A stretch of DNA of 64,000 bases from Anaerolineaceae bacterium (GCA_016124855.1 WGMX01000013.1:84754-148753), one strand, 5' to 3'. Numbered from the stretch's first letter, positions 18,419 through 26,970 are shown. Notes: generated from the sequence alone by a model not told the origin. A program made the numbers and translations.

Positions 18419-18790
18419 CTAATTACCGGTGGGTTGTATCGACTTCTGTTCGACCATCAAGATCGTTGTTCGTTGGGGCGCTCGTGTACGGTGTAAAACG
18501 CCTTTGGGTACGGTGAAACCTTGGTGTGGTTTAAGGCTAACCGTTTGGCCTTCAAGGTCAATTAAAAATTCGCCATCTAGTACGAAGAAGAATTCGTCTT
18601 CGGTGTCGTGTTTATGCCAGTGGAATTCGCCTTGCATCACGCCGAGTCGCACCACGCAATCGTTGACTCCACATAAGGTCTGGTTAAACCATTGCTCGGT
18701 GACCGAGGCCGCAAGTGCTGGAACGTCAATTAATTCCAGAGAACCGAACTTCGGTTGTAAGTTGATGCTGTAGTTTATTTGCTCACTCAT
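18419..18790 (-). CDS. Single-domain cupin protein
   Basis: The 123-residue protein shows cupin motif 1, G-x5-HxH-x4-E-x6-G with H59, H61, E66 and G73, and motif 2 with PKGVLH (H100), so a divalent metal site is complete. Substrate is unknown; small cupins of this kind include isomerases, dioxygenases and binding proteins. It lies downstream of arsR and upstream of the deacylase on the same strand, so it may be part of an ArsR-controlled unit. Confidence 0.85.
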   Translation of the reverse strand: MSEQINYSINLQPKFGSLELIDVPALAASVTEQWFNQTLCGVNDCVVRLGVMQGEFHWHKHDTEDEFFFVLDGEFLIDLEGQTVSLKPHQGFTVPKGVLHRTRAPQRTTILMVEQKSIQPTGN

Positions 18791-18813
18791 GATGTTTCAT
18801 ATCCTCTTCAAAT

Positions 18814-18833
18814 ATATCGTCAAATCGCGATAT
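18814..18833 (-). promoter_or_regulatory. Candidate operator upstream of the cupin gene
   Basis: atatcg (18814-18819) and cgatat (18828-18833) form a 6-bp inverted repeat with 8-nt spacing in the arsR-cupin gap. Its size and AT-rich arms fit a winged-helix dimer, but the link to ArsR is only positional. Confidence 0.35.
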
Positions 18834-18859
18834 GATGATATGTTGTCGCTGCTGATCTG

Positions 18860-19186
18860 TCAAATGGTGTGCTTGAGCTGGTCAACAAAGTGGGCGAGGG
18901 CTTCTTCGTTGCGGCGGTAATACGTCCATTTGCCGATACGGGTAGCGATGAGCAGGCCGGCTTTTTGAAGTATCGACAGATATTGCGAGGTTGCGGCCTG
19001 CGAGAGATTCAGTTTGGCTTGGATAAAGGCCACGCAGACTCCGTTGTCGAAGCCTTCAACCTCTTTATGGGGTGGGAAGTGCTGTTCAGGGTGCTTGAGC
19101 CACTGCAAGATGAGCAAACGGTTTTCATTTGCCAGCGCTTTGAATACTTCCAGTTCATCAGAAGGGATAGTACGATTTTCGCTCAT
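18860..19186 (-). CDS. ArsR-family winged-helix transcriptional repressor
   Basis: The 108-residue protein has the ArsR/SmtB core: ELEVFKALANENRLLILQWLK, then the recognition helix in LSQAATSQYLSILQKAGLL, then the wing RIGKWTYYRRNEEAL. The usual metal-binding CxC of alpha-3 is missing; a single cysteine (GVCVAF) is there, so it may sense something other than a metal. It is divergent from the arginase-family gene with a strong inverted repeat between them, and upstream of the cupin gene. Confidence 0.9.
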   Translation of the reverse strand: MSENRTIPSDELEVFKALANENRLLILQWLKHPEQHFPPHKEVEGFDNGVCVAFIQAKLNLSQAATSQYLSILQKAGLLIATRIGKWTYYRRNEEALAHFVDQLKHTI

Positions 19187-19226
19187 GTTGTTCGACCTAA
19201 CTAGCCAATATGCCTATTCGCCTGCG

Positions 19227-19252
19227 TTGGACATAGTATAGACTATCTCCAA
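19227..19252. promoter_or_regulatory. Probable ArsR operator in the divergent arsR/arginase promoter
   Basis: ttggacatagt (19227-19237) and actatctccaa (19242-19252) form 11-bp arms with one mismatch and a 4-nt spacer. Symmetry and position between the divergent starts suit binding by the adjacent ArsR dimer. Confidence 0.6.
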
Positions 19253-19303
19253 TCGGGTTGTCGTCTCTCAATCACTCAACCAAAGAATGGAAGGGTTACT
19301 AAC

Positions 19304-20071
19304 GTGCAAAATAAGTTTATGTATACGCCTTTTTTCATTGATCAACCGCAGCCGCAGATCGCTGAACTGGCACAGGCCGGTTGGCAGGTGAACCAACCGG
19401 AACTAACCGGCGATGACCGGTATACGCGAATGGCGGCACTAAACGAAAATCTCGCCTCGTTTGTAGCTCATACGATTGGCACGGGCTGTCGACCGATCAG
19501 TGTAAACGGCGACTGCTGCGTGACAATCGGCATGTTGGCGGGATTGCAGCGCGCACGGATTGATCCGCTGCTGATCTGGTTGGATGCACACGGCGATTTC
19601 AATACGGCTGAAACGACGCCCAGTGGATTTATCGGTGGGATGCCGCTGGCGATGATTGTCGGGCGTGGGGATCAAAAATTGATGGAGATGGCAGGAGCAA
19701 AACCGCTGGCTGAAGAGCAAGTTATACTCTCGGATGGACGTAACCTTGATCTGGTTGAAGGTGTTCAAATACGCTCATCCAAGCTGCATCACATCAATTA
19801 TGTGGATGACCTGCTCAAACACGATTTTGGTGACCGTCCCCTTTATGTGCATTTTGATACCGACCTTCTTAATCCGAATGACGCACCCGCGATGGTTTAT
19901 GCCAGTGAGGGCGGGCCAAACTTGGAGGCCGTCAAAACAGTCATGAAGCATTTAGCTGATACCGGCCAAGTCGCGGCTGTTTCGATGACGGTTTGGGATA
20001 TGCTCAATGACAAGGATAAACGGACTCAGGCGGCATGTGTGACGTGCTTTGATGTGTTGATCGGGGCATAA
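19304..20071 (+). CDS. Arginase/agmatinase-family protein
   Basis: The GTG at 19304 has a ggaaggg site about 9 nt upstream. The 255-residue protein carries the ureohydrolase dimetal motifs LDAHGDFN (D94, H96, D98) and HFDTDLLNP (D185, D187). The first motif, normally GGDHS, reads NGDCC, so the Mn2+-ligand histidine is a cysteine (C71). Divergent family members with a cysteine here do exist, but their substrates are unclear. The reaction is probably hydrolysis of a guanidino or related C-N bond, though loss of the histidine could mean another activity. Its promoter is shared with arsR. Confidence 0.82.
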   Translation: MQNKFMYTPFFIDQPQPQIAELAQAGWQVNQPELTGDDRYTRMAALNENLASFVAHTIGTGCRPISVNGDCCVTIGMLAGLQRARIDPLLIWLDAHGDFNTAETTPSGFIGGMPLAMIVGRGDQKLMEMAGAKPLAEEQVILSDGRNLDLVEGVQIRSSKLHHINYVDDLLKHDFGDRPLYVHFDTDLLNPNDAPAMVYASEGGPNLEAVKTVMKHLADTGQVAAVSMTVWDMLNDKDKRTQAACVTCFDVLIGA

Positions 20072-20378
20072 GTCTCGATGGTTGGCGGGTGATATTGGAT
20101 GAAATATAAAATGTAATAATTTCGCCCATTTTTGCAGTTTTCGATTTTATGGTTGATAGGTAAGTTTACCTATTGTTAATAGGAGGAATGCTGCTTGCGT
20201 GGATCGAAATGCAGTGTAATTATAAAAAACTAGATGTTCGAACTTTTACTCAATGAAATACCGATGCCTTACGAGAGGTGCACAGGTCATTCACACAAGT
20301 ATTCGTGATGTGCCGAATTTATACCCATCTGTCCGCCTAAACCAGTGAATTAGGATATTCACGTCATGACTTCAGGAG
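20072..20378. other. Intergenic region upstream of the KaiC operon
   Basis: AT-rich, without a supported gene. It holds the palindrome at 20156-20173. No -35/-10 pair stands out enough to call. Confidence 0.5.
20156..20173. promoter_or_regulatory. Palindromic candidate operator upstream of the KaiC operon
   Basis: ataggtaa and ttacctat form perfect 8-bp arms separated by gt, about 210 nt before the KaiC start. A regulator dimer could bind it; none is identified. Confidence 0.4.
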
Positions 20379-20384
20379 TTGAAA

Positions 20385-21875
20385 ATGGTTCAAGAAGAAA
20401 AATCGTCTTTACCTGTTTTGGCACAAAGGCTGGAGCGCGTACCGACTGGTGTTGCAGGTTTAGATGAAGTTTTGAATGGGGGGCTGATTGCGAGACGGGC
20501 GTACCTCTTGCATGGTAATCCGGGCAGTGGAAAGACAACTTTAGGCTTACATTTTCTGACAACGGGTGTAAAGCAAGGTGAACAAGCCTTGTTCATTACG
20601 ATGGGCGAAAGCGAGCAGCAAATCCGGAATAACGCTGCTGTGGTAGGATTTGATTTAGCTGGCATACAGTTTTTGGATTTAGCCCCTTCCCCCGATTTTT
20701 TCGCGGAAGTTCAGAGTTACGACATATTTTCACCTTCTGATGTTGAACGTGAGCCGACGACTGAACGCATCACGACGGAAGTTGAGCGCCTGAAACCTAT
20801 TCGCGTGTTTATTGATGCCATGACGCACTTCCGCTATCTTTCGAATGATGATTTGCAGTTTCGCCGTCAAACACATTCATTTTTAAGGTTCTTATGTGAC
20901 AGCGGCGCGACGGTGTTGTTTACCTCAGAAGACAGCCCTTCGCATCCAGATAACGACCTGCAATACATGAGTGATGGCATTATTCGCCTTGAGCACAATC
21001 ATGAACGGCGCACCATCAGTGTGACCAAGCTGCGAGGGTCAGACTTTGTAAACGGTGTACATGCTTACCGGCTTAGTGACAAGGGTATGGAAGTGTTCCC
21101 CCGGCTGCTGCCAAGCATCGAGATAAAGCAAGAATTTACTACATCAGTAATATCTTCTGGAATTCCCGAAATGGATGAACTCATTCATGGGGGCATCGAA
21201 CGCGGGACGATTACCATGATTACAGGGCCAACGGGTGTGGGTAAAACAACTCTCGGCATGCAGTTCATGAAAGAAGCAGCGGGGCGGGGCGAACGTTCAG
21301 TCATTTACACCTTTGAAGAATGGACGGATATGCTGGTACGCCGCAGCAGCAGCATTAATATCCCGATTGCTTCCATGATCGAACGCGGGACACTTTCAGT
21401 AGTTCAGATTGAACCGCTGCGCTACACGCCGGACGAATTTGCCCGTATGGTGCGCAAAGATGTCGAGGAAAATGGCGCGTCGATTGTCATGATCGACAGC
21501 ATTTCGGGCTACCGCTTGTCGGTGCGTGGCGAAGACCTGCTACGTCATATCCATGCCATTGGAAAATACCTGCAAAGCAAGAACGTCGCTGTCATCTTGA
21601 TAAATGAGGTGGATGACATTGTAGGGCAGTTCAAAGTGTCCGATATTGCGGCTAGCTATATGGCGGACACGATTATCTTTATGCGTTACTTAGAACTCCA
21701 AGGAGAATTGCGGCGCGTTGTAGGTGTCTTGAAGAAGCGGCACTCTGACTTTCAGAAGACGTTGCGCGAATATGAAATAACCCGTTATGGTTTGAAAGTG
21801 GGTAAACCATTAACCAAACTACGAGGGGTTTTACTCGGAGTGCCTGAAAGCAGTGAAGATGCAATCGAAGAATAG
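20385..21875 (+). CDS. Two-domain KaiC-like ATPase
   Basis: The ATG at 20385 has aggag at 20374-20378; the upstream TTG at 20379 lies too close to that site. The 496-residue protein has two RecA/KaiC domains, with Walker A GNPGSGKTT (44-52) and GPTGVGKTT (281-289). Walker B aspartates are in IRVFIDAM and SIVMIDSI. The second domain keeps the paired glutamates of KaiC (TFEEW, E311/E312); the first has only MGES. In the region equivalent to the KaiC CII phosphosites, SYMADTII replaces STITDTII: the serine is kept (S424) and the threonine is tyrosine. No kaiA or kaiB is seen. It heads an operon with a pseudoreceiver and a histidine kinase 2 nt apart each, so it probably acts in signal transduction rather than as a clock. 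Confidence 0.9.
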   Translation: MVQEEKSSLPVLAQRLERVPTGVAGLDEVLNGGLIARRAYLLHGNPGSGKTTLGLHFLTTGVKQGEQALFITMGESEQQIRNNAAVVGFDLAGIQFLDLAPSPDFFAEVQSYDIFSPSDVEREPTTERITTEVERLKPIRVFIDAMTHFRYLSNDDLQFRRQTHSFLRFLCDSGATVLFTSEDSPSHPDNDLQYMSDGIIRLEHNHERRTISVTKLRGSDFVNGVHAYRLSDKGMEVFPRLLPSIEIKQEFTTSVISSGIPEMDELIHGGIERGTITMITGPTGVGKTTLGMQFMKEAAGRGERSVIYTFEEWTDMLVRRSSSINIPIASMIERGTLSVVQIEPLRYTPDEFARMVRKDVEENGASIVMIDSISGYRLSVRGEDLLRHIHAIGKYLQSKNVAVILINEVDDIVGQFKVSDIAASYMADTIIFMRYLELQGELRRVVGVLKKRHSDFQKTLREYEITRYGLKVGKPLTKLRGVLLGVPESSEDAIEE

Positions 21876-21877
21876 AG

Positions 21878-22246
21878 ATGGGTAAGCCGCCTATCCTGAT
21901 TATAGGCAGTAACCCCCGTAATCTTGAACTCCTTGACCAATTTTTGAGCAGGGAAGGTTATGAAACAATTGCAGCAACGACTATAGAAGGTTTTGCTGAA
22001 AAACTAGACACCGAACAGAGTGTGGGATTAGCATTGGTTGATATCGTTGGCTTTAACCCCAAAATTTGGGAACCGTGTGAACAATGCGCAAATAAAGGTA
22101 TTCCACTGCTGCTGATTTCTGCGCCGCAGCATCTGTCTGTGGTGAGGCAAGAGGGACTGGCGCACGGTGCAAAAGGTGTCCTCGGCAAACCTTTAGCGGT
22201 ACCGGAGTTGATGAACTTGGTCAAGACCCTGATTTTGGAGAGCTGA
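21878..22246 (+). CDS. Stand-alone pseudoreceiver domain
   Basis: The 122-residue protein has the CheY fold pattern: ILIIGSNPRNLELL at the start, D55 in ALVDIVG, S81 in LLLISAP and K104 in VLGKPLA. The two acidic residues that bind Mg2+ are absent (GSN instead of DD), so ordinary phosphotransfer is doubtful even though the phosphoacceptor aspartate is present. It begins 2 nt after the KaiC-like gene and ends 2 nt before the kinase, so it is almost certainly part of the same pathway, perhaps as a binding module. Confidence 0.85.
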   Translation: MGKPPILIIGSNPRNLELLDQFLSREGYETIAATTIEGFAEKLDTEQSVGLALVDIVGFNPKIWEPCEQCANKGIPLLLISAPQHLSVVRQEGLAHGAKGVLGKPLAVPELMNLVKTLILES

Positions 22247-22248
22247 CG

Positions 22249-23271
22249 ATGACAAATGGATCGATTTTATTGGTGATGGAGAATAAGACGAACCGAGAAC
22301 TCTTGCGCGAAATGCTCAAGCGGCGGTATTCAGTCAGATTATTCGAAGTCGAGGCTGATCTTCAAGCGCCGTTTGACTTGGGTATTTTTGATGGTGTGAG
22401 CCTCAGCCGCTACCGAAAACAAATCCTCGCACGGCAGGATAAGGAATTGAATGTCTTTCTGCCGATTTTGCTGGTGACTTCGCGCCAAGACCTGAATCTA
22501 ATGACCCGCCAACTGTGGAAAAGCATTGATGAGATGATATTCGCGCCTGTTGAAAAGGTCGAATTATTAGCGCGGGTTGAAATGCTGCTGCGTACCCGCA
22601 TATCGTCGGTTGAGCTGGCTCGTTTGTACCGCGAGTCCACTGAACAGGCAACCTATAATGAACGCCAGCGGCTGGCGCGTGAGCTGCACGATACGGTGAG
22701 CCAGATGTTGTTTTCGGCAAGTGCTCTGGCGCAGACGCTTCCGCATGTGCAAAAGAAGGATGCCGCCAAAGGGAAAATGCAGCTTGAAGAAGTGATACAA
22801 CTGAATCGCTCGGCCCTGTCTCAAATGCGGGTTCTGTTATTTGATTTGCGCCCCGGTAATTTGAAGCACATGGAACTTGTGGATTTGTTCGACCAACTGG
22901 CGATTGCCGCCAGAGGTTACCGCCAGATCGACATTACTACGCAAGTGGATGTGGCTGTGCCACTGCCCGAAGCAGTCCATTTAGGGCTGTACCGGATTGT
23001 TCAAGAAGCACTCAATAATATCGTTAAGCACAGTGAAGCGACCGAGGCCGGAATCGAACTTGCTGCGAATGATGATCAACTGATTTTGCAAATAACCGAT
23101 AATGGCATAGGCTTTGACGGGGACAAACAAACAGCCGGCTTTGGTTTAGATAGTATGCGTGAGCGTGCAGCCATGTTAGGCGGCGTTTTGACTCTCATGA
23201 GTCAGAAGGGTAAAGGAACCGAAATTAAGGTTTCGATGCCCTTGCCACAGGCAGTTACTGCCGGTTCGTGA
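22249..23271 (+). CDS. NarX-type (HisKA_3) histidine kinase with N-terminal pseudoreceiver
   Basis: Residues about 5-115 form a receiver-like domain lacking the acidic pair (LLVMENK) and the lysine (FAPVEK), though D48 remains. Then comes the HisKA_3 dimerisation helix RQRLARELHDTVSQMLF with phosphoacceptor H147. The HATPase domain follows: N-box EALNNIVKHSEA, G1 box DNGIGFD, and GFGLDSMRERA. No transmembrane segment is visible, so it is cytoplasmic. Such kinases normally pair with LuxR/NarL-type regulators; the regulator 99 nt downstream is a NarL-like receiver without its DNA-binding domain. Confidence 0.92.
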   Translation: MTNGSILLVMENKTNRELLREMLKRRYSVRLFEVEADLQAPFDLGIFDGVSLSRYRKQILARQDKELNVFLPILLVTSRQDLNLMTRQLWKSIDEMIFAPVEKVELLARVEMLLRTRISSVELARLYRESTEQATYNERQRLARELHDTVSQMLFSASALAQTLPHVQKKDAAKGKMQLEEVIQLNRSALSQMRVLLFDLRPGNLKHMELVDLFDQLAIAARGYRQIDITTQVDVAVPLPEAVHLGLYRIVQEALNNIVKHSEATEAGIELAANDDQLILQITDNGIGFDGDKQTAGFGLDSMRERAAMLGGVLTLMSQKGKGTEIKVSMPLPQAVTAGS

Positions 23272-23370
23272 ATTGCAGACGACCTGAACGTAAATAATGT
23301 CCTTAATTCCCATACGAGCATGGCGTAATGCTTTTAGAATGAAAAGATCGCTAGGTTATTCTGACGTGCT

Positions 23371-23748
23371 ATGACATCTTCTCAAGTGATTCGTGTAATG
23401 ATCGTTGATGACCACCCTCAAGTGCGGCGCGGTTTAGCTGTATTCTTGGAGCTGTGGGACGACTTTCTATTGGTCGGTGAGGCTGATAACGGCGAAAAGG
23501 CTGTCACGCTGGTAGAGACTTTACAACCGCACATCATTTTGATGGATTTAGTCATGCCGGTTATGGATGGCGTTACCGCGACGCGCATCATCCGGCAAAA
23601 ATTCCCCAATATCCAGATCGTCGTCTTAACCAGCACGGTTGAGCTGGATATTATTCAGCAGGCACTGGATGCGGGTGCAAAGACCTACATGCTCAAAAAT
23701 GTAACGATTGACACGATGGCAAAAACCATCCGTTCGGCTGCGAATTAA
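23371..23748 (+). CDS. Receiver-only response regulator (NarL-type receiver)
   Basis: The 125-residue receiver has the full set of active-site residues: D13/D14 in IVDDHP, D59 in ILMDLVMP, T87-type residue in VLTST and lysine in YMLKN. The sequence resembles NarL/LuxR-family receivers, but the frame stops right after the receiver (SAAN) and no HTH is encoded downstream in any frame I can see. Output must therefore be by protein interaction, perhaps with the KaiC-like protein, or by sharing the kinase's phosphate with other regulators. Confidence 0.9.
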   Translation: MTSSQVIRVMIVDDHPQVRRGLAVFLELWDDFLLVGEADNGEKAVTLVETLQPHIILMDLVMPVMDGVTATRIIRQKFPNIQIVVLTSTVELDIIQQALDAGAKTYMLKNVTIDTMAKTIRSAAN

Positions 23749-24078
23749 TCTGCCCGTTCCGTCTTTACTTTTCTAACAATTCCCGTCAGAAAAACGCCCC
23801 TCATTCCCCCGACCTTGCAAAATTTAGGTTTCAGCAGATATCAAATTCTTAACCCATATTCATACAAACCCTCATTTATCAGCAAAGTAAGGTTTGTAAG
23901 GTTGGAATCTGGTTTGCTAAAGTAAGAATTTTCTATCATGCAAGGTTACCTTAGTCCTCTTCCCTTTAGGTAATATTTAGGGTGTTAAAGGTAATGTTGT
24001 AGCTATTAAGTTTGTACCTAAAAATTGAACGGCAAATTTTTGTTGTTCGCCTATTACTTGTCTGTGCTGGGGGATTAA
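23749..24078. other. Intergenic region upstream of the secreted subtilase
   Basis: No gene is seen. The region is AT-rich near 23880-24060. The ribosome site gggggat lies just before the ATG at 24079. A promoter for the protease gene must be here but I could not single one out. Confidence 0.5.
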
Positions 24079-26958
24079 ATGTTTAGTCAATTGAGGCGGT
24101 TTAGTCAACGAAAGTATAGTCTCATCTTCATTGTCGCTCTGTTTGTGGCTGCGCTGTCGCTTTCGAGCGGCGTGATACAGGCACAAGGAACGACCAGTCC
24201 GGCGGCTTGCGCTGTTACACCGAATTTGCTCGGCGGTCAGGGCTTTTCGGTGTCGGGGCAGGGTTTTTCAATATCGGGGCAAGGCTTCTCGGTATCAGGT
24301 CAAGGTTTCTCGGTATCAGGCCAAGGCTTTTCAGTATCGGGGCAAGGTTTCTCGGTGTCAGGACAGCAGGTTAACCTTGATCCGCTGGCTGTAGCGGCAG
24401 AAATCCGCGATAACCCCGTTCCCAAAGGTAAGTGGGTGAGTGATCGTCTCAACTTCTTCTTGACTCACTTGGGCTTTAATACCAATTCGACTGCAATCAT
24501 CATTGTGGACGAATTTACAGGAAGCGATCATCCGCACGGCGTCATTGTGCAGCAGGTTGTTGATGACTCGTTGAGTGTACTGCCTGCCGGTTCAAAGATT
24601 AAAAGTTTCCAGATTGACCTTAACGCGATTACACCAAAATACGACGCGGATGCCATCGCGAACGCTATTTCGGCCAAAGTAGCTGATCTACAATTGCAGT
24701 CATACAACCATTTTGTGCTTAACATGAGCTTTGGGTTGATCTCCTGTACTGACCCCGGCCCCATGATTAACGGGACGCAGCTGCCGGCTTTCAATTTTAG
24801 TCAAGCTACACAGGTGGTTGCCGCTAATAACCTGCCGAATACTACCCTAGCGTTGAAGCCCCTGTTGGAATGCGTGGTTCGCGTAACCGATGATGACGAT
24901 CATCACTATGGTGGCAGGTCACGCGTGACTGACAAGCGTACAGGCAGTGATAGTAGTTACATCGCTTACTTTGGCTACCAGAACGACAATGATCAACTGG
25001 TCAAAATCCCCATTGGAAGCTACAACAAGTTTAATACTTCAACCAATCTGTCTCAACCGGCGCAGTTCGAACCCGGTCGACAGAAATTTGTGTTCAGTGT
25101 GAAGTTCAGCGGCAGCAACCTAACATGGACGGTTAAGGGGCCGGATGGTCAGATCCGTTCGGTGACTGCCAGCAAGTATTCAACACCCTGTTCACCCGTA
25201 CCAGCCGCACCGACACTCCCCATAACACCGGTGGTCGAATGCGTGGCAAATCCCAGTGCCGGTGTCTACGAAGCGCGTTTCGGTTACAAAAACCCGAATG
25301 AAGTGGGTTCCAATATCGCGCTCGGAACCAAGAACAAGTTCACACCCTCATCAGCCGATGGTAATCAGGTGACGACCTTTGTGCCGGGTGAACATACGAA
25401 TGTATTTAAGGTCACTTTTGACGGCAGTAACTTAAGCTGGACGCTTGGCACAATTACCGTGACGGCCAATTCCAGTACTGTGGCCTGCCCGATTCAACAA
25501 GGCTTTGGTATCAACGACTATCTGACCCAAAATCTGGGTGTGCCGAATAATCTGGTGAGCGCCTACTACAATCATCTGGCAGAGTCGGTCACCACTGATG
25601 AGTTCCAGAAACTGCGTATGCTGCTGGGTAAATATCTGAGCGACAGCGCTGATCCTTCCAAGAATTTCACGGCAGTGACGGTGGCTTCTTCCGGTAATCT
25701 TCGTCCATGGTTGGGTGATGCGCCGCTTGCGCCAGCTAGTTGGAAAGAAACCATTGCTGTTGGTGCGACGCTGGCGGACACCAATACGATTTGGTCGTTC
25801 TCGCAGAATGCTGACGTAGTTGCCCCCGGTGTGGGTTATCCGCTGCCAGATGGCACATTCGCAGCCGGAACGTCCTTCGCAGCACCTGCTTTCAGTGTGC
25901 TGGTGGGTATGTGTTCAACCGTACCGAATGGGTTAAAGTTTAGCGCTGGCAATCCGCCGCTGGATAATGGTAAGACGCTGAGCAACGCCATCATCGGCCT
26001 GACGAATTTGACGCCGCTTTCGTGCAAGCCCAACAGCAATCCGACGATTAACACTATCGGCAAACAAACCAACAAAGAAGGCGACACCGTTTCCTTGCAA
26101 GTGACGGCGACTGATCCCGAAAACGATACCTTGTATTATGATGCAGCAGGTTTGCCGACGGGATTGAGCATTAACCACACTACCGGTTTAATCAGCGGGA
26201 CGATTGCCAATAACTCGGCCAAGACCTATGACGTGACCATAACGGTAACCGACAATGGTACGCCGGTTGGCAGCGCGACACCTGTGACATTCCAGTGGGA
26301 GGTTACATCGGCGTTGACCAGCGTCAAGATTGACATTCGCCCGTATTCGCCCAGCAATCGTATTAACCTCAAGTCATCCGGTTTTGTGGCGGTTGCTATC
26401 TTCGGAAGCTCGACGTTTGATGCGACGCTGATTGATCCGTCTACGGTTACATTGGCGGGTGCGCCCGCGGTCAAGCTGTTCGGTAAATTCTATACCCTGA
26501 CCTTTGACCTCAACCGCGATGGTAAGAGCGACCGTATTCTGTGGTTTGAAGCCAAGAAGCTGCAACTGACTGACACCTCAACCGAAGCTGAACTGTTGGG
26601 TAAGACGGTATTTGGCCTCGCTTTCCGCGGCGTTGATAAAGTGTCGATTGTGACTCCGGGTGCGCCGCATCTGGTATCACCAATCAATGGCGAAACCGTC
26701 AAAGATTTGTTGGTCAAATTGGTGTGGAGCGATGACCAAGATTGGGAAGAGGGCGATAACGTTTGTTACGCTGTACAACTTTCCAAGAGTGCGAGCTTCA
26801 ACAGTATGGTACAGGGCGCGATTGTAGTGGACCGTGAATCGTTGTATTCAATCCCGCTGAGCAATGGTACTTACTTCTGGCGGGTCGCGTTCTCGGACTG
26901 CTCCATCAACACATTGAGTCCATGGAGTGAGGTAGGCAGCTTCAAACTGAAGCGCTAG
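24079..26958 (+). CDS. Secreted subtilisin-like (S8) protease with heptapeptide repeats and extra domains
   Basis: A signal peptide (residues 1 to about 35, ending VIQAQ) is followed by six GQGFSVS heptapeptides (53-94). Subtilase signatures are spread along the chain: IIIVDEF (D144), HPHG (H153), LNMSFG (215-219), ASSGN (N540) and GTSFAAP (S599). About 280 residues are inserted before the oxyanion asparagine. They include two similar beta domains (PLLECVVRVT...; PVVECVANPSAG...) with FGY, G(x)NKF and L(S/T)WT(L/V) landmarks. After the catalytic domain come an Ig/cadherin-like domain (NPTINTIGKQTN...), a domain starting VKIDIRPYSPSNRINL, and a fibronectin-III-like end (HLVSPINGETV...). It is probably an extracellular protease or adhesin. 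The catalytic triad looks complete, so activity is plausible. Confidence 0.82.
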   Translation: MFSQLRRFSQRKYSLIFIVALFVAALSLSSGVIQAQGTTSPAACAVTPNLLGGQGFSVSGQGFSISGQGFSVSGQGFSVSGQGFSVSGQGFSVSGQQVNLDPLAVAAEIRDNPVPKGKWVSDRLNFFLTHLGFNTNSTAIIIVDEFTGSDHPHGVIVQQVVDDSLSVLPAGSKIKSFQIDLNAITPKYDADAIANAISAKVADLQLQSYNHFVLNMSFGLISCTDPGPMINGTQLPAFNFSQATQVVAANNLPNTTLALKPLLECVVRVTDDDDHHYGGRSRVTDKRTGSDSSYIAYFGYQNDNDQLVKIPIGSYNKFNTSTNLSQPAQFEPGRQKFVFSVKFSGSNLTWTVKGPDGQIRSVTASKYSTPCSPVPAAPTLPITPVVECVANPSAGVYEARFGYKNPNEVGSNIALGTKNKFTPSSADGNQVTTFVPGEHTNVFKVTFDGSNLSWTLGTITVTANSSTVACPIQQGFGINDYLTQNLGVPNNLVSAYYNHLAESVTTDEFQKLRMLLGKYLSDSADPSKNFTAVTVASSGNLRPWLGDAPLAPASWKETIAVGATLADTNTIWSFSQNADVVAPGVGYPLPDGTFAAGTSFAAPAFSVLVGMCSTVPNGLKFSAGNPPLDNGKTLSNAIIGLTNLTPLSCKPNSNPTINTIGKQTNKEGDTVSLQVTATDPENDTLYYDAAGLPTGLSINHTTGLISGTIANNSAKTYDVTITVTDNGTPVGSATPVTFQWEVTSALTSVKIDIRPYSPSNRINLKSSGFVAVAIFGSSTFDATLIDPSTVTLAGAPAVKLFGKFYTLTFDLNRDGKSDRILWFEAKKLQLTDTSTEAELLGKTVFGLAFRGVDKVSIVTPGAPHLVSPINGETVKDLLVKLVWSDDQDWEEGDNVCYAVQLSKSASFNSMVQGAIVVDRESLYSIPLSNGTYFWRVAFSDCSINTLSPWSEVGSFKLKR
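24235..24360 (+). repeat. Six tandem 21-nt units encoding GQGFSVS
   Basis: Units start at 24235, 24256, 24277, 24298, 24319 and 24340, followed by GQQ. Codons vary between units (ggt/ggg/ggc, ttt/ttc, gtg/gta/ata) while the peptide is nearly constant (one I for V), pointing to selection on the protein. Confidence 0.92.
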
Positions 26959-26970
26959 CCAACACATATC

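Noticed and set aside
20385..23748. Circadian clock locus
   Set aside because: KaiC-like gene only; no KaiA or KaiB, and the phosphosite pair is not conserved.
24235..24360. Possible CRISPR-like or minisatellite array
   Set aside because: Units are 21 nt, contiguous, in frame and code for the same heptapeptide; there are no spacers.
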